From Flavobacterium tagetis (GTDB lineage: Bacteria > Bacteroidota > Bacteroidia > Flavobacteriales > Flavobacteriaceae): 64,000 bases of DNA. The notes under the pieces were generated by a model, which did not search any database, was not told where the DNA came from, and saw nothing but the letters and a program-made list of their open reading frames with translations. Shown one piece after another: positions 1-8,784 of this stretch (the first letter of the stretch is position 1; every line of letters begins with the position of its first letter). The stretch lies in assembly GCF_016735615.1 (NCBI RefSeq), contig NZ_JAERSF010000001.1:868001-932000 (forward strand). The letters run 5' to 3'. The translations under genes were made by a program, and so were the position numbers.

Positions 1-161
1 AAATCGTACATAGACTGAGTTGCCGCAGCATCGATTGCAGGAATAAAAAAACGAGTAATTCCGGCATCAATAGCGCGTTGAATCATTGCTTCACGATCCT
101 GATCAAATTCTTCAGAATACAAATGCGTGTGGGTATCGGTAATAATAGGTGTTGAATTCAA
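1..161 (-). CDS. TatD family metal-dependent hydrolase, N-terminal part only
   Basis: This is the first 53 or so codons of a TatD-like nuclease; the rest lies beyond base 1. The translated start contains the metal-binding DTHTHL motif followed by an LYSEEFDQDR stretch and then RAIDAGITRFFIPAID, which is typical of the first strands of the TatD TIM barrel. Members are metal-dependent DNases or phosphoesterases in the cytoplasm. No ATG is available in frame: an in-frame stop lies just upstream (about 180), so translation probably begins at TTG (159-161) or possibly ATT (168-170). Family assignment is firm from the motif; the start codon is uncertain and the exact substrate cannot be told from this fragment. 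Confidence 0.8.
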   Translation of the reverse strand, partial: MNSTPIITDTHTHLYSEEFDQDREAMIQRAIDAGITRFFIPAIDAAATQSMYD

Positions 162-464
162 GTTTGTAATTTTAAAGCGTCAAAATTACGACAATATTAA
201 AAGAATAGCAATTTCGTAGAGATTAAGGGACGTGGATTTAACGGATTCACTTCGCGCAGACGCTATGAATACGGATTTCTGTTTAGCTAAAAATAAAAAA
301 CCTTTGTCAAAGATTAGAACTTTGACAAAGGCCAGAACAATAATCACCTAATTTAGTTATTCTGATGAACGAAGGACCTCACAAGAAGCTTCGAGGAGAA
401 AACCCCCATTTTTTCTCTCGATCAGCTAGTGCGATCCCTCGTGCTTCAGTACAACAAACAAGCT
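162..464. other. Intergenic stretch between tatD-like and S41 peptidase genes
   Basis: No credible gene is seen here. It holds the upstream region of the minus-strand tatD-like gene and the terminator hairpin of the S41 peptidase gene at 301-331. The short ORF that can be read on the plus strand at 365-553 has no recognisable features and runs into the end of the peptidase gene. Confidence 0.6.
301..331 (-). terminator. Rho-independent terminator of the S41 peptidase gene
   Basis: A perfect 12-bp stem (CCTTTGTCAAAG and its complement) encloses a 7-nt loop. On the minus strand it is followed by a run of T residues (300 down to about 287), so it fits as terminator of the peptidase gene that ends at 465. 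Confidence 0.8.
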
Positions 465-2120
465 TTATTTTCCATTTTCTATATATAGCAAAGCGCGTTC
501 CAAAACCTCGTCTTTGCCTTGTTGAACACCTAAAATTGTTGGTTTTACTGTAATATTTGGTACAATTCCTACACGTTGGGTTTCTTTTTTATTTGGATAA
601 AAAACACCCGCGGAAGTAAAACTGGAATCGAATCCTTTTATAATTGTAAAATAATAATTTGGTCCATCTGCTCCTGATGTTTGTGTGCCAATAACTGTTG
701 CATTTGGAGCTGTTTGAAGACTCATTGCTGTTTGCTCACCAAAACTATGTGTTCCCGAACCTACTAAAACAATTACTTTTCCTTTGTAATAATCTGTATT
801 GATTTTTCCGCACTCCTGCATTTCATTATTAAAGTAATAACGTCCAGGATAACTTAAATCTTGATAAAGCAATCTCAAGATTGGTTTAGGTTCTGAATTT
901 AAATAATCACTAACTAAAAAATCTGTGTAAGTTGGTCTGGCTCTCACATCAAAAATAATAGATTTAGTGTTTTTTAATTCTTCCATCATACCTGCAATCT
1001 CTTCTTTTGGCACTTTACTCATTCTTACCACACCAATATTGTTTTCTAGTATTTCCCATTTTGCAACACTTTTGGGTGGCGTTCTTTTAATTTTTTCGTT
1101 TGGATAACGATGTACTTTTTTAACAGAAGTGATATTATTTCGAATAAATTCAATTTCAAATTCATCGTTATTGCCTGTAAACATTACAAAACCAGAATTC
1201 AAATCTGCAGCAGCCCTATTTGAACCCTGCATATACTTTGAGAATTCTTCTGCTTTTTCTTTAATACTTACTCCATCAAGTTTTGTAATAATATCTCCAA
1301 TTTTTAAATCATCAATTTTAGCCAACGAGTCATTAGCTACACTTACAATCACCGATTTGTTATCTACCAATCTAGCGCCAAATGCGGGGTATTTTTCACC
1401 GCCTAAATATTTAATCATATTTGCGCTCATTGTTGATGCATGCGAATCGTTAAGTTTTATTGAGATTTCTCGCATTGCCAATACAAATTCTTTTTCAGAC
1501 TTTGGATCCGAAACATGGGGCAGAATTTCTATAAGAGCTTCATCCCAATTCTGATCCATTACATATTTGTATGGAAAAAAATATTCAACATAATTCCAGA
1601 AACGGAATAGACCTAAAAGACGTAAATTTTTATCTGTCCAATTAAATTGTGCATATTCTGGTTCATTTATAAACTGAAGAGCTATGCCTTTCCCTTCTCT
1701 GTTAACATAATAATTTGAACCCTGAAACCTATTTTCTTCAATAAATTTCAATTTACTTGAAAGACTTTTTGAAAACAGCTTTTCTTGTTGTGTCCAATCT
1801 AAATTTAGATTTTTATTAAAATAATCTCTCTTCGGGTCATCTAATTGGGGTTTATTTTCTGGAATATTTCCCAATTCATCAATCCACTTTTCTATTACTG
1901 TAGCATATTCTTCTTTTGTTGAAGCGCTTTCTACTTTTGGTAATATTGTAAAAAGTTGCTCATCCCAATTTGTTTTTCCAGCAGCAACAGCAGGATGATA
2001 ATATTTTAAGAATCCCCAAACTTTACAAGTCGCGGCAAGTTTTTCTGTCTCTGTAATTTTAGCGGCGCTAAAAATAGTTTGAGAAAAAATAAGAAGTAAA
2101 ATCAGCGTAACTTTTTTCAT
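465..2120 (-). CDS. S41 family peptidase (tail-specific protease-like), secreted
   Basis: Predicted serine peptidase of family S41, exported across the inner membrane. The preferred start is the ATG at 2120 (551 aa) rather than the upstream in-frame ATG at 2156, because it puts a signal peptide (MKKVTLILLLIFSQTIFS) right at the N-terminus. A PDZ-like segment lies roughly at residues 240-310 (LKIGDIITKLDGV). The catalytic half contains VLVGSGTHSFGEQTAM, where Ser459 is the likely nucleophile, followed by GTQTSGADG and a C-terminal substrate-proximal IVPNITVKP. The family degrades unstructured or tagged proteins; the physiological substrate here is unknown. The gene stands alone, with a hairpin terminator downstream and the sigma/TPR fusion gene upstream on the same strand, 130 bp away. 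Confidence 0.85.
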   Translation of the reverse strand: MKKVTLILLLIFSQTIFSAAKITETEKLAATCKVWGFLKYYHPAVAAGKTNWDEQLFTILPKVESASTKEEYATVIEKWIDELGNIPENKPQLDDPKRDYFNKNLNLDWTQQEKLFSKSLSSKLKFIEENRFQGSNYYVNREGKGIALQFINEPEYAQFNWTDKNLRLLGLFRFWNYVEYFFPYKYVMDQNWDEALIEILPHVSDPKSEKEFVLAMREISIKLNDSHASTMSANMIKYLGGEKYPAFGARLVDNKSVIVSVANDSLAKIDDLKIGDIITKLDGVSIKEKAEEFSKYMQGSNRAAADLNSGFVMFTGNNDEFEIEFIRNNITSVKKVHRYPNEKIKRTPPKSVAKWEILENNIGVVRMSKVPKEEIAGMMEELKNTKSIIFDVRARPTYTDFLVSDYLNSEPKPILRLLYQDLSYPGRYYFNNEMQECGKINTDYYKGKVIVLVGSGTHSFGEQTAMSLQTAPNATVIGTQTSGADGPNYYFTIIKGFDSSFTSAGVFYPNKKETQRVGIVPNITVKPTILGVQQGKDEVLERALLYIENGK

Positions 2121-2250
2121 TTGGTTTTTGGTTGGTTTAAATTGTCTTTGGAGCAAATTCTTTTAAAAAGAAAATCGAATTTAGAGCTAAAATTCCAAAT
2201 TCGATTGAGGTTTCCCGTAAAAGGATAAAATTTTTCTTAATAATAACAAT

Positions 2251-3354
2251 TTATTCCAATTCTTCTAGTAAATGTTCCACATCTTCATAATCTTCATAAT
2301 CCTGCGAAATGGTTTCTAAAACTGCTTTACATTCTTTATACTTTCCTTGTTTTAGCTTAGATAAAGCTAGATTCCATTTTGCTTTTTCTTTATAAACAGA
2401 ATTCCCTGCTTCCAATTCTTTAAAAATGTTTTCTGCTTTTACGTATTTGCTTACTTGCAATAATGAAACGGCATAGAAATATTTAATTTCGTCTGAATTG
2501 TTTTCTTTCAAAATCATTTCAAAAATCGGAATCGCGGTTTCATATCTTTTTCCGTTGAAATTATTCTCAGCTTGCTTTAAAATTGCTTCAGATACACCTC
2601 TTTCTGTAAAATAAGCACTTTCTGGATTGCTGTAATCTTCAAAATTAGGATAATGTCGATAATCGAAAAAAAATAGACCAAACATAACAATTACAGATAT
2701 CGCCGCAGCAAAATACCAAGGCTTAAGCGATGCTACTTTATGTCTCTTTTTATTGAAGTATTTGTCCGAAATTTTAGTCAAGTTTTCTATAAAAGAGAGG
2801 CGATCTGGTTCTGTCTCTAATTGATTTTCTTTTTGAAGATAAATTTCTTTAAAGTTTTCAAATTCAGAGAGAAGAGCTTTGTCATCTGATAAACGTTTCT
2901 CCAGACTATTTTTTTCGCCAATATCTAGTTCATCTCGAAGATAATCATTGAAAATTTTGTGCTTCTTTTGCTTTTGGTCAAATGCTTCGATTTGCTCAAT
3001 TAGCCCATGCGCCGATTCGTTTCTGGAAACAACATTTTCGTAAATAGGAACTTTTTTATGCGTTGAATTTTCTAATTCTCTAAGCCAATGCCTTTTGCAT
3101 AATGAAAAAAAACAAGCATCAAAAGGACAATCTAATTGCAGTTGATCTGCTTTTGCTTGATCAAACAACAAAATCATAATTTCCTGAATTACATTTTGAG
3201 CATCTTCTTTGTCGCCAGAATTATTAGTAATAAACTGAACCACCTTCGGAGCAAATTTTTTATAAATCATTTCAATAACCACAGAATTATTAGCAACAAT
3301 TCCGTCGATATATTTTTGATCTGGATGAATTTTATTTAGATCCATAAAAAACAT
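2251..3354 (-). CDS. Fusion of sigma-70 region-2-like domain with membrane TPR protein
   Basis: A 367-aa protein with two halves that normally belong to two genes. Residues about 15-115 resemble region 2 of Bacteroidota ECF-like sigma factors (IYKKFAPKVVQFITNNSGDK, DAQNVIQEIMILLF, CPFDACFFSLCKRHWLREL). After residue about 134 the sequence turns into the style of the TPR or anti-sigma-like partner gene: NDYLRDELDIGEKNSLEKRL, a transmembrane helix at about 211-230, and TPR-like helices from about 260 to the end (ALSKLKQGKYKECKAVLETI). Sigma region 4, needed for -35 recognition, is absent. The reading frame is open throughout. ATG at 3345 is an alternative start. It could be a membrane-tethered regulator or the relic of a deletion joining two neighbouring genes; the sequence cannot decide. 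Confidence 0.7.
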   Translation of the reverse strand: MFFMDLNKIHPDQKYIDGIVANNSVVIEMIYKKFAPKVVQFITNNSGDKEDAQNVIQEIMILLFDQAKADQLQLDCPFDACFFSLCKRHWLRELENSTHKKVPIYENVVSRNESAHGLIEQIEAFDQKQKKHKIFNDYLRDELDIGEKNSLEKRLSDDKALLSEFENFKEIYLQKENQLETEPDRLSFIENLTKISDKYFNKKRHKVASLKPWYFAAAISVIVMFGLFFFDYRHYPNFEDYSNPESAYFTERGVSEAILKQAENNFNGKRYETAIPIFEMILKENNSDEIKYFYAVSLLQVSKYVKAENIFKELEAGNSVYKEKAKWNLALSKLKQGKYKECKAVLETISQDYEDYEDVEHLLEELE

Positions 3355-3384
3355 TTTATAGCTAATTTAAAAAAAAGAATCTTA

Positions 3385-3392
3385 CAAATTTA
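3385..3392 (-). promoter_or_regulatory. Putative -7 element of the sigma/TPR fusion gene
   Basis: On the minus strand the sequence reads TAAATTTG, matching TAnnTTTG, about 30 bp before the gene start. No convincing -33 element was found at the usual distance, so confidence is limited. Confidence 0.4.
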
Positions 3393-3605
3393 AAAAACAA
3401 GAAGTAACAACATCATAATCAACCGCATATACACTAAAAAAGTCGATTATTTTTAAAAAAAATTAAACGAAATAGAAAGTTACCAATTTATTACTGAATA
3501 AAATGAGAAACCCTAGAAAATCTAAAAAAGTCTCCAAATTATATCTCCTGTATCATTAGTTTTTTGGATGTAATTGCTTTATTTTTGGGTTTCAACATTA
3601 CAAGA

Positions 3606-4043
3606 ATGGAAAATCTTCACGAAATTCTCAAAATAGAGAAGTACAAAAAAATAAAGTTTAAAATCACTAAAACTCAGCATCTGCAGATAAAAGCCAAAAT
3701 AAATGGCGTTTCTGGCAATTTCATTTTAGATACAGGCGCATCAAATACTTGCGTGGGTTTTGAGTCTATTGAACGTTTTGAGCTTGCTGCAAAAAACTCT
3801 AAAACAAAAGCTTCTGGAGCTGGAGGAACCGGAATGACAACACAGATTTCGTCTCAAAATAAATTACAATTAGGAAGCTGGAAAAGCAAAAATTTTAGCA
3901 TCGTAATTTTTGATCTTTCGCATGTTAATGAAGCTTTACAGTCTTTTAAAGCTAAACCTGTTCACGGTATTATCGGCGCTGATGTTTTATTGGAAGGAAA
4001 AGCGATTATTGATTATTTTAATCATTATTTGTACCTTAAGTAG
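3606..4043 (+). CDS. Retropepsin-like aspartic protease, single domain
   Basis: A 145-aa protein of the retropepsin-like clan. The active-site motif DTGAS is at residues 42-46, preceded by a hydrophobic strand (GNFIL), and the second family signature HGIIGADVL is at about 120-128, matching the hydrophobic-hydrophobic-Gly pattern. One domain carries one catalytic Asp, so activity would need a homodimer, as in retroviral proteases. No signal peptide is visible, so it is probably cytoplasmic. ATG 3606 is preferred over the upstream in-frame start at 3564, which would add a hydrophobic run not expected for the family. It stands alone, convergent with the MFS gene, sharing a bidirectional terminator. 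The substrate is unknown. Confidence 0.75.
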   Translation: MENLHEILKIEKYKKIKFKITKTQHLQIKAKINGVSGNFILDTGASNTCVGFESIERFELAAKNSKTKASGAGGTGMTTQISSQNKLQLGSWKSKNFSIVIFDLSHVNEALQSFKAKPVHGIIGADVLLEGKAIIDYFNHYLYLK

Positions 4044-4045
4044 AA

Positions 4046-4080
4046 AAATTCCAAATTCCAAATTCCAAATTCCAAATTCC
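4046..4080. repeat. Tandem repeat of AAATTCC, five copies
   Basis: Five head-to-tail copies of the heptamer AAATTCC directly follow the stop codon of the retropepsin-like gene and precede its terminator. The unit is short and probably arose by slippage. Confidence 0.9.
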
Positions 4081-4085
4081 AAATA

Positions 4086-4115
4086 AAAAAGTCTTCATTA
4101 AAATGAAGACTTTTT
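4086..4115. terminator. Bidirectional terminator between convergent genes
   Basis: The 13-bp stem AAAAAGTCTTCAT / ATGAAGACTTTTT has a 4-nt loop and an A-run on one side and T-run on the other. It can stop transcription from both the retropepsin-like gene (plus) and the MFS gene (minus). Confidence 0.85.
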
Positions 4116-4131
4116 AGTTTTATACTATTCC

Positions 4132-5370
4132 TTAATTATTAATTTCTGTTTTCGGAATGACATGTTTTTTCAATGAAAAATAAGCAACTACTGTACTCAA
4201 CAACATTAAAACTCCTCCTAAAATAAAAGGCGCTCCTGCAAACTTAAATGGCGCATCATCATGAGTGAAAAAGTAAAATGTATTGGCCATCATTGGTGGA
4301 CCAATAATTGATGAAGCACTCATTAAACTAGTCAAAGTTCCTTGAATTTCTCCTTGTTCACTTGGTTCGACTTTACTTGCTACGACAGATTGCAATGCTG
4401 GACCAGCAATTCCGCCAAGGCAATACGGAATTAAAAACACAAACATCATCCAGCTTTCTGTTGCAAAAGCAAACAATAGCATTCCGATGGTATATAAAGC
4501 TAAACCAATGTAAATGCTTTTCTCATTTCCAATTTTCGGATTGATATAACGCACTAATCCGCCTTGTACAACGCCGACCAATAAACCGATTATTCCTAAC
4601 GAAATTCCGATCATTCTTTCGTCCCAATTAAATTGGTAAATAGTGAAGAAACTCCAATTGCTTTGTACGGCATGAGAACCTACATATAAAAGAAATATCG
4701 CTACAATTAAACCTATTAATGTTGGGTGTTTTCTTAATCCTAAAATGGCTCCTATTGGATTGGCACGTTTCCAATCGAATGGTCTGCGATTTTCTTTTTT
4801 AAGCGATTCTGGCAGAATGAAAAATCCATAAAGGAAATTTAACATACACAAAACTGCCGCCGCATAAAAAGGAACTCTAGAGCCATACTGACCTAAAAGT
4901 CCGCCAATAACGGGTCCGATGATAAATCCTAATCCAAAAGCGGCTCCTACTAAACCGAAGTTTTTTGCTCTGTTTTCGGCCGTACTGACATCAGCAATAT
5001 ACGCTGAAGCAGTTGTAATGCTTGCTCCTGTAACTCCTGCAATAATTCTTCCGATAAAAAGCCAGATAATGGTTGGTGAAAATGCTAATAATAGATAATC
5101 TAACGAAAATCCGAAAAGGGAAATCAAGATAATTGGCCTTCTACCATATTTATCACTCAAATTTCCAATTACAGGAGCAAATACAAATTGAGTTATCGCA
5201 TACGCGAAAGTCAACCAGCCACCTATTTTTGCTGCTTCGCTGATATCTCCGTGAATCAATTCTTCGATTAATTTTGGTATTACAGGAATAATAATTCCCC
5301 ATCCTGTAATGTCTATTAACATAGTTATGAAAATAAAACCAATCGCTGCTGACTTGTCTTTTTGTAGCAT
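4132..5370 (-). CDS. MFS drug transporter, TetA (TCR/Tet) type
   Basis: Inner-membrane proton-driven exporter of the major facilitator superfamily. It has about 12 hydrophobic segments; the loop 2-3 motif A is GNLSDKYGRR at residues 69-78, preceded by the ITGWGIIIPVIPKLIEEL N-terminal helix typical of the Tet subgroup. The start at 5370 (412 aa, MLQKDKSAAIG) is preferred; an upstream in-frame ATG at 5439 would add 23 residues overlapping a hairpin. Tet-family resemblance does not prove tetracycline export: many chromosomal members have unknown substrates. It stands between the retropepsin-like gene and the efflux operon, both separated by hairpins. Confidence 0.85.
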   Translation of the reverse strand: MLQKDKSAAIGFIFITMLIDITGWGIIIPVIPKLIEELIHGDISEAAKIGGWLTFAYAITQFVFAPVIGNLSDKYGRRPIILISLFGFSLDYLLLAFSPTIIWLFIGRIIAGVTGASITTASAYIADVSTAENRAKNFGLVGAAFGLGFIIGPVIGGLLGQYGSRVPFYAAAVLCMLNFLYGFFILPESLKKENRRPFDWKRANPIGAILGLRKHPTLIGLIVAIFLLYVGSHAVQSNWSFFTIYQFNWDERMIGISLGIIGLLVGVVQGGLVRYINPKIGNEKSIYIGLALYTIGMLLFAFATESWMMFVFLIPYCLGGIAGPALQSVVASKVEPSEQGEIQGTLTSLMSASSIIGPPMMANTFYFFTHDDAPFKFAGAPFILGGVLMLLSTVVAYFSLKKHVIPKTEINN

Positions 5371-5420
5371 AATAATTTTTGTAAGGTGATGCAAATAAAC
5401 AGATTTTTCAATTAACAATA

Positions 5421-5462
5421 AAAAAATCCCAAATTCCAATTTAAAAGAATCTGGGATTTTTT
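5421..5462 (-). terminator. Terminator downstream of the RND efflux operon
   Basis: The arms AAAAAATCCCA and TGGGATTTTTT, extended with one mismatch, form a hairpin; on the minus strand a T-run follows. It lies between the end of the RND gene and the start of the MFS gene. Confidence 0.7.
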
Positions 5463-5465
5463 ATT

Positions 5466-5497
5466 GTGAAATTCCGAATTCGGGCTCGGAATTTCAC
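5466..5497. repeat. Perfect 12-bp inverted repeat at the 3' end of the RND operon
   Basis: GTGAAATTCCGA and its exact complement enclose an 8-nt loop, 19 bp past the RND stop codon. No T-run follows directly, so it may stabilise the transcript end or act with the next hairpin as terminator. Confidence 0.75.
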
Positions 5498-5515
5498 TAT
5501 CAAAAATTAAAACTA

Positions 5516-8500
5516 TTAATGAGTGTGTTTTGGATTAAAACCGTCTTCGCTTAATTCAGTATGCACATAATCAGCATGCATTTCTGCTTCGTAGTCGATT
5601 TTTTCTCCTTTAGAGAATTTTTTAATGATTTTCTCCATAATATCATAGATTACCGGAACCACGATTAACGTTAGGAATAATGAAGAGATCAAACCTCCAA
5701 TAATTACCCAAGCCAATCCGTTTTTCCACTCTGCTCCTGCTCCAGATGCTAGTGCAATTGGGAACATACCAAATACCATCGCAATTGTCGTCATCAAGAT
5801 CGGACGTAAACGAGCGTGGTTTGCTTGGATTAGAGCGTTTCTGATTGACTCTCCAGCTGCTCTTCGCTGATTGGTATAATCCACAAGCATGATCGCATTC
5901 TTACACACCAGACCAATCAACATGATTACCCCTAAGATAGTAAATATATTTAAAGTATTGTTTGTTAATGCTAGTGCAAATAAAACTCCAATGAACGAAA
6001 GCGGAATAGCAAATAATACGACAAACGGGTGAACGAAACTGTCATATAATCCAACCATTACAAGGTAAACCAAAATAATAGCGGCCAATAATGCGATTCC
6101 TAAAGTACCAAATCCTTCAGATTGGTTCTCTTGGTCACCCCCCCAGATGTAATTAACTCCTGTTGGTTTTTGCAATTTATCTAATTTTGCTTGCCATTGC
6201 TGAACGATTGTTCCTGCTGGAACCCCAACGTTCTGACCTTGTACAGTTACAGAAGCTGTTTTATCTCTACGCTCTAATTTACTTGGTCCAGAACCTTCTG
6301 TAATAGTTGCGAATTGGTTTAATTTAATCTGCTGGCCTGCATTGTTTATGAAAATCAAATTACTAACGTCTGTGATGTTTTTTCTATCAAATTCGTTGTA
6401 TTTAATGTTGATGTCATACTCATATTCACCAGCTCTAAATTTACCATCCGTATTACCACTATAAGCTGTCTGCATGGTTAAACCAACTGTTTGAAGTGTT
6501 AATCCTAACGCAGCCATTTTATCTCTGTCAACCTGAACGTTGATCTCAGGGTTTCCGTCCTCAACTGTTAATTTAATCTCGGTTGTTCCAGGAATTGTAC
6601 GTAATTCTGCTTCGGCAAGTTTAGCAAATTTCATGGCACTTTCTACGTTCGGACCTGTTACGATCAAACCTAAAGTTGCATCCTCAGCAGTACCTAAGAT
6701 ACCTACTGGAACTGTTTTTACTTTTGCACCAACTAAAACTTTTTCTAGTTTACGTTTCACTTTTGCAGCATATACGTTGGCATCATCTGTACGATCTTTT
6801 TGATCAATCATTTTAACGTCAATCTCTGCTTTGTATGCAGTTGCCTGAGCAGCTCCTAAACCTTCACTGGTTTGACCAACAGTTGTAATTTGGCTGAAAA
6901 CATATTTCTCCCCTTTTAAGAAAGCTTCTGCTTTTTGTGTCATAAAGTTGGTTTGCTCTAACGAAGCATCTTTTGGCATCTCAATTTGCACTAAGAACTC
7001 ACCACTATCAGATGATGCGAAAAACTCTCCTCCAATGTATCCACCTCCCATTAACCAGAAGATCGTACCAAAGAACATTACAACAATAACAACCATTGTT
7101 TTAACATAATGATCTAAACACCAGTTTAATAAATTAGACACCCAATCAGTAAAACGAGTCAAGTAGCTTTCAAATCCAAGGATAATTCTTCCGAAAAGAT
7201 TTTTACCTTCTATATGCTCTAATTTTCCAAAACGAGAAGACAACCAAGGAATGATGGTAAACGAAGCCAATAATGAGAACATCGTTGATATAATTACCGT
7301 AACACAGAATTGTGTAATAATGTTCGATACCAATCCTGTACTCATTGCAATTGGCAAGAACACTACCACAATTACTAATGTAATCGAAGTTACAGTTGCA
7401 CCAATTTCGGCAGTTCCATCATAAGCAGCACGAATTCGGCTTTTACCCATCTCCATGTGTCGGTAAATATTCTCCAATACCACAATCGCGTCATCCACAA
7501 GGATACCAACTACAAGAGATAAACCAAGTAAAGACATTAAGTTAAGCGTGTAACCTAATAAGTAAATTCCAATAAATGTTGCAATCAACGATGCTGGAAT
7601 AGATACCATTACGATTAATGAGTTTCTAATACTGTGCAAGAAGAACAACATTACGAATGCTACCAGAATAACCGCGATTAACAAGTCATGTACAACAGAA
7701 TCTGCTGCTTCAAGAGTAAAGACCGTACTGTCTTTTGCTACTTCTAATTTTAATTGAGCCGATTTATAATCGTTCTCTAACGTTTTAATTGTTTTAATCA
7801 ATTGCTCACTTACCGCAACGGCATTTGCATCTGATTGTTTTACAATTTGAAGTACAATCGCACTTTTTTGATCTACTCGCGCAATTTTCTCCGCGATTTT
7901 TTGAGTATCCTGAACATCAGCGATATCTCCTAAACGAATTTGAATTCCGTTTTGAGAAGAAACTACTAAGTTTCTTAATTCGTCAACATTTTTATATTTA
8001 CCCGCTAAACGGATTAAGATTTTTTGATTACGAGTCTGGATGTTACCTGTAGGGAAATCTAAGTTTGAACTCAAGATTGTCTGTTGCACCTGCGGAACTG
8101 AAAGTCCGTAACCTTGCATTTTTACTGCATCAAGGTTTACCTGAATCTCACGCTCTTGACCACCAATAATGTTTACCTGAGCAACCCCTTGTACACGAGA
8201 TAAAACTGGAGCAATCTTTTTATCGATCAAATCGTAGAAAGCTGCTTCGTCCATTTTACCATTCGCACCAAGCGTCATAATTGGTAAATCACTCAAAGAG
8301 AATTTAGTCAATGACGGCGGATCTGCATCATCTGGCAAGTCACTCAAAATCGCATTGATTTTACGCTGTGCATCGTTCATCGAAATATCAACATTTGCGT
8401 TTGAAGTCAATGTGATCGACACAATCGAAAGACTCTCGTAAGATTTCGAATCGATTTTTTTGATATTTTCAAGAGACGCAATCGCATCTTCAATTTTCTT

Positions 8501-8692
8501 TGTTACAGTATTTTCAACCTCACTAGGAGAAGCTCCAGGATATACAGTTGAAACCGTAATTACGTTGGTTTCAAATTTTGGGATCAGCTCGTAGCCTAAT
8601 TGGCTGTAACTGAATAATCCACCTAGTGTCAGAATTGTAAACAATACAATTACCAACGACGGACGTTTTATGGATATTTCGGCTAATTTCAT
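5516..8692 (-). CDS. RND efflux transporter permease, AcrB/HAE1-like
   Basis: Proton-driven inner-membrane pump of a tripartite efflux system. The 1058-aa length, the N-terminal helix followed by ELIPKFETNVITVSTVYPGASPSEVE split over the porter domain, and two sets of membrane helices match the AcrB family. Proton-relay residues are visible: Asp400-Asp401 in VGILVDDAIVVLEN (TM4) and Lys931 in LVCKNAIMLVD (TM10). It is the last gene of the run tetR-tolC-adaptor-permease; the 92-nt gap to the adaptor gene holds short repeats. Substrates are unknown; sequence motifs fit hydrophobe/amphiphile rather than metal-efflux members, but that is an inference. Confidence 0.93.
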   Translation of the reverse strand: MKLAEISIKRPSLVIVLFTILTLGGLFSYSQLGYELIPKFETNVITVSTVYPGASPSEVENTVTKKIEDAIASLENIKKIDSKSYESLSIVSITLTSNANVDISMNDAQRKINAILSDLPDDADPPSLTKFSLSDLPIMTLGANGKMDEAAFYDLIDKKIAPVLSRVQGVAQVNIIGGQEREIQVNLDAVKMQGYGLSVPQVQQTILSSNLDFPTGNIQTRNQKILIRLAGKYKNVDELRNLVVSSQNGIQIRLGDIADVQDTQKIAEKIARVDQKSAIVLQIVKQSDANAVAVSEQLIKTIKTLENDYKSAQLKLEVAKDSTVFTLEAADSVVHDLLIAVILVAFVMLFFLHSIRNSLIVMVSIPASLIATFIGIYLLGYTLNLMSLLGLSLVVGILVDDAIVVLENIYRHMEMGKSRIRAAYDGTAEIGATVTSITLVIVVVFLPIAMSTGLVSNIITQFCVTVIISTMFSLLASFTIIPWLSSRFGKLEHIEGKNLFGRIILGFESYLTRFTDWVSNLLNWCLDHYVKTMVVIVVMFFGTIFWLMGGGYIGGEFFASSDSGEFLVQIEMPKDASLEQTNFMTQKAEAFLKGEKYVFSQITTVGQTSEGLGAAQATAYKAEIDVKMIDQKDRTDDANVYAAKVKRKLEKVLVGAKVKTVPVGILGTAEDATLGLIVTGPNVESAMKFAKLAEAELRTIPGTTEIKLTVEDGNPEINVQVDRDKMAALGLTLQTVGLTMQTAYSGNTDGKFRAGEYEYDINIKYNEFDRKNITDVSNLIFINNAGQQIKLNQFATITEGSGPSKLERRDKTASVTVQGQNVGVPAGTIVQQWQAKLDKLQKPTGVNYIWGGDQENQSEGFGTLGIALLAAIILVYLVMVGLYDSFVHPFVVLFAIPLSFIGVLFALALTNNTLNIFTILGVIMLIGLVCKNAIMLVDYTNQRRAAGESIRNALIQANHARLRPILMTTIAMVFGMFPIALASGAGAEWKNGLAWVIIGGLISSLFLTLIVVPVIYDIMEKIIKKFSKGEKIDYEAEMHADYVHTELSEDGFNPKHTH

Positions 8693-8694
8693 AT

Positions 8695-8784
8695 ATTTTT
8701 TCTTTATGCTTTAAGCTGTAGGCAATAGGCTTTAAGCTTTGAAATTGCTTATAGCCCATACCTTTAATGCTTATAGCCAAATAA
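8695..8784. repeat. Short repeats between adaptor and RND genes
   Basis: The gap contains several variants of a short word: GGCTATAAGC occurs twice on the minus strand and the related GCTTAAAGC also twice. Such repeat-rich spacers are frequent in flavobacterial operons. No gene is visible; the short minus-strand ORF extending upstream of the RND start at 8780 reads through these repeats and looks spurious. Confidence 0.6.

Noticed and set aside
365..553. Short plus-strand ORF of 62 codons
   Set aside because: It runs across the end of the S41 peptidase gene, has no promoter and no recognisable protein features.
1129..1554. Plus-strand ORF of 141 codons
   Set aside because: It is fully antisense to the S41 peptidase gene; the peptidase motifs show the other strand is coding.
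4046..4080. Tandem AAATTCC units as a possible CRISPR array
   Set aside because: The units are 7 bp, without spacers, so it is a simple tandem repeat.
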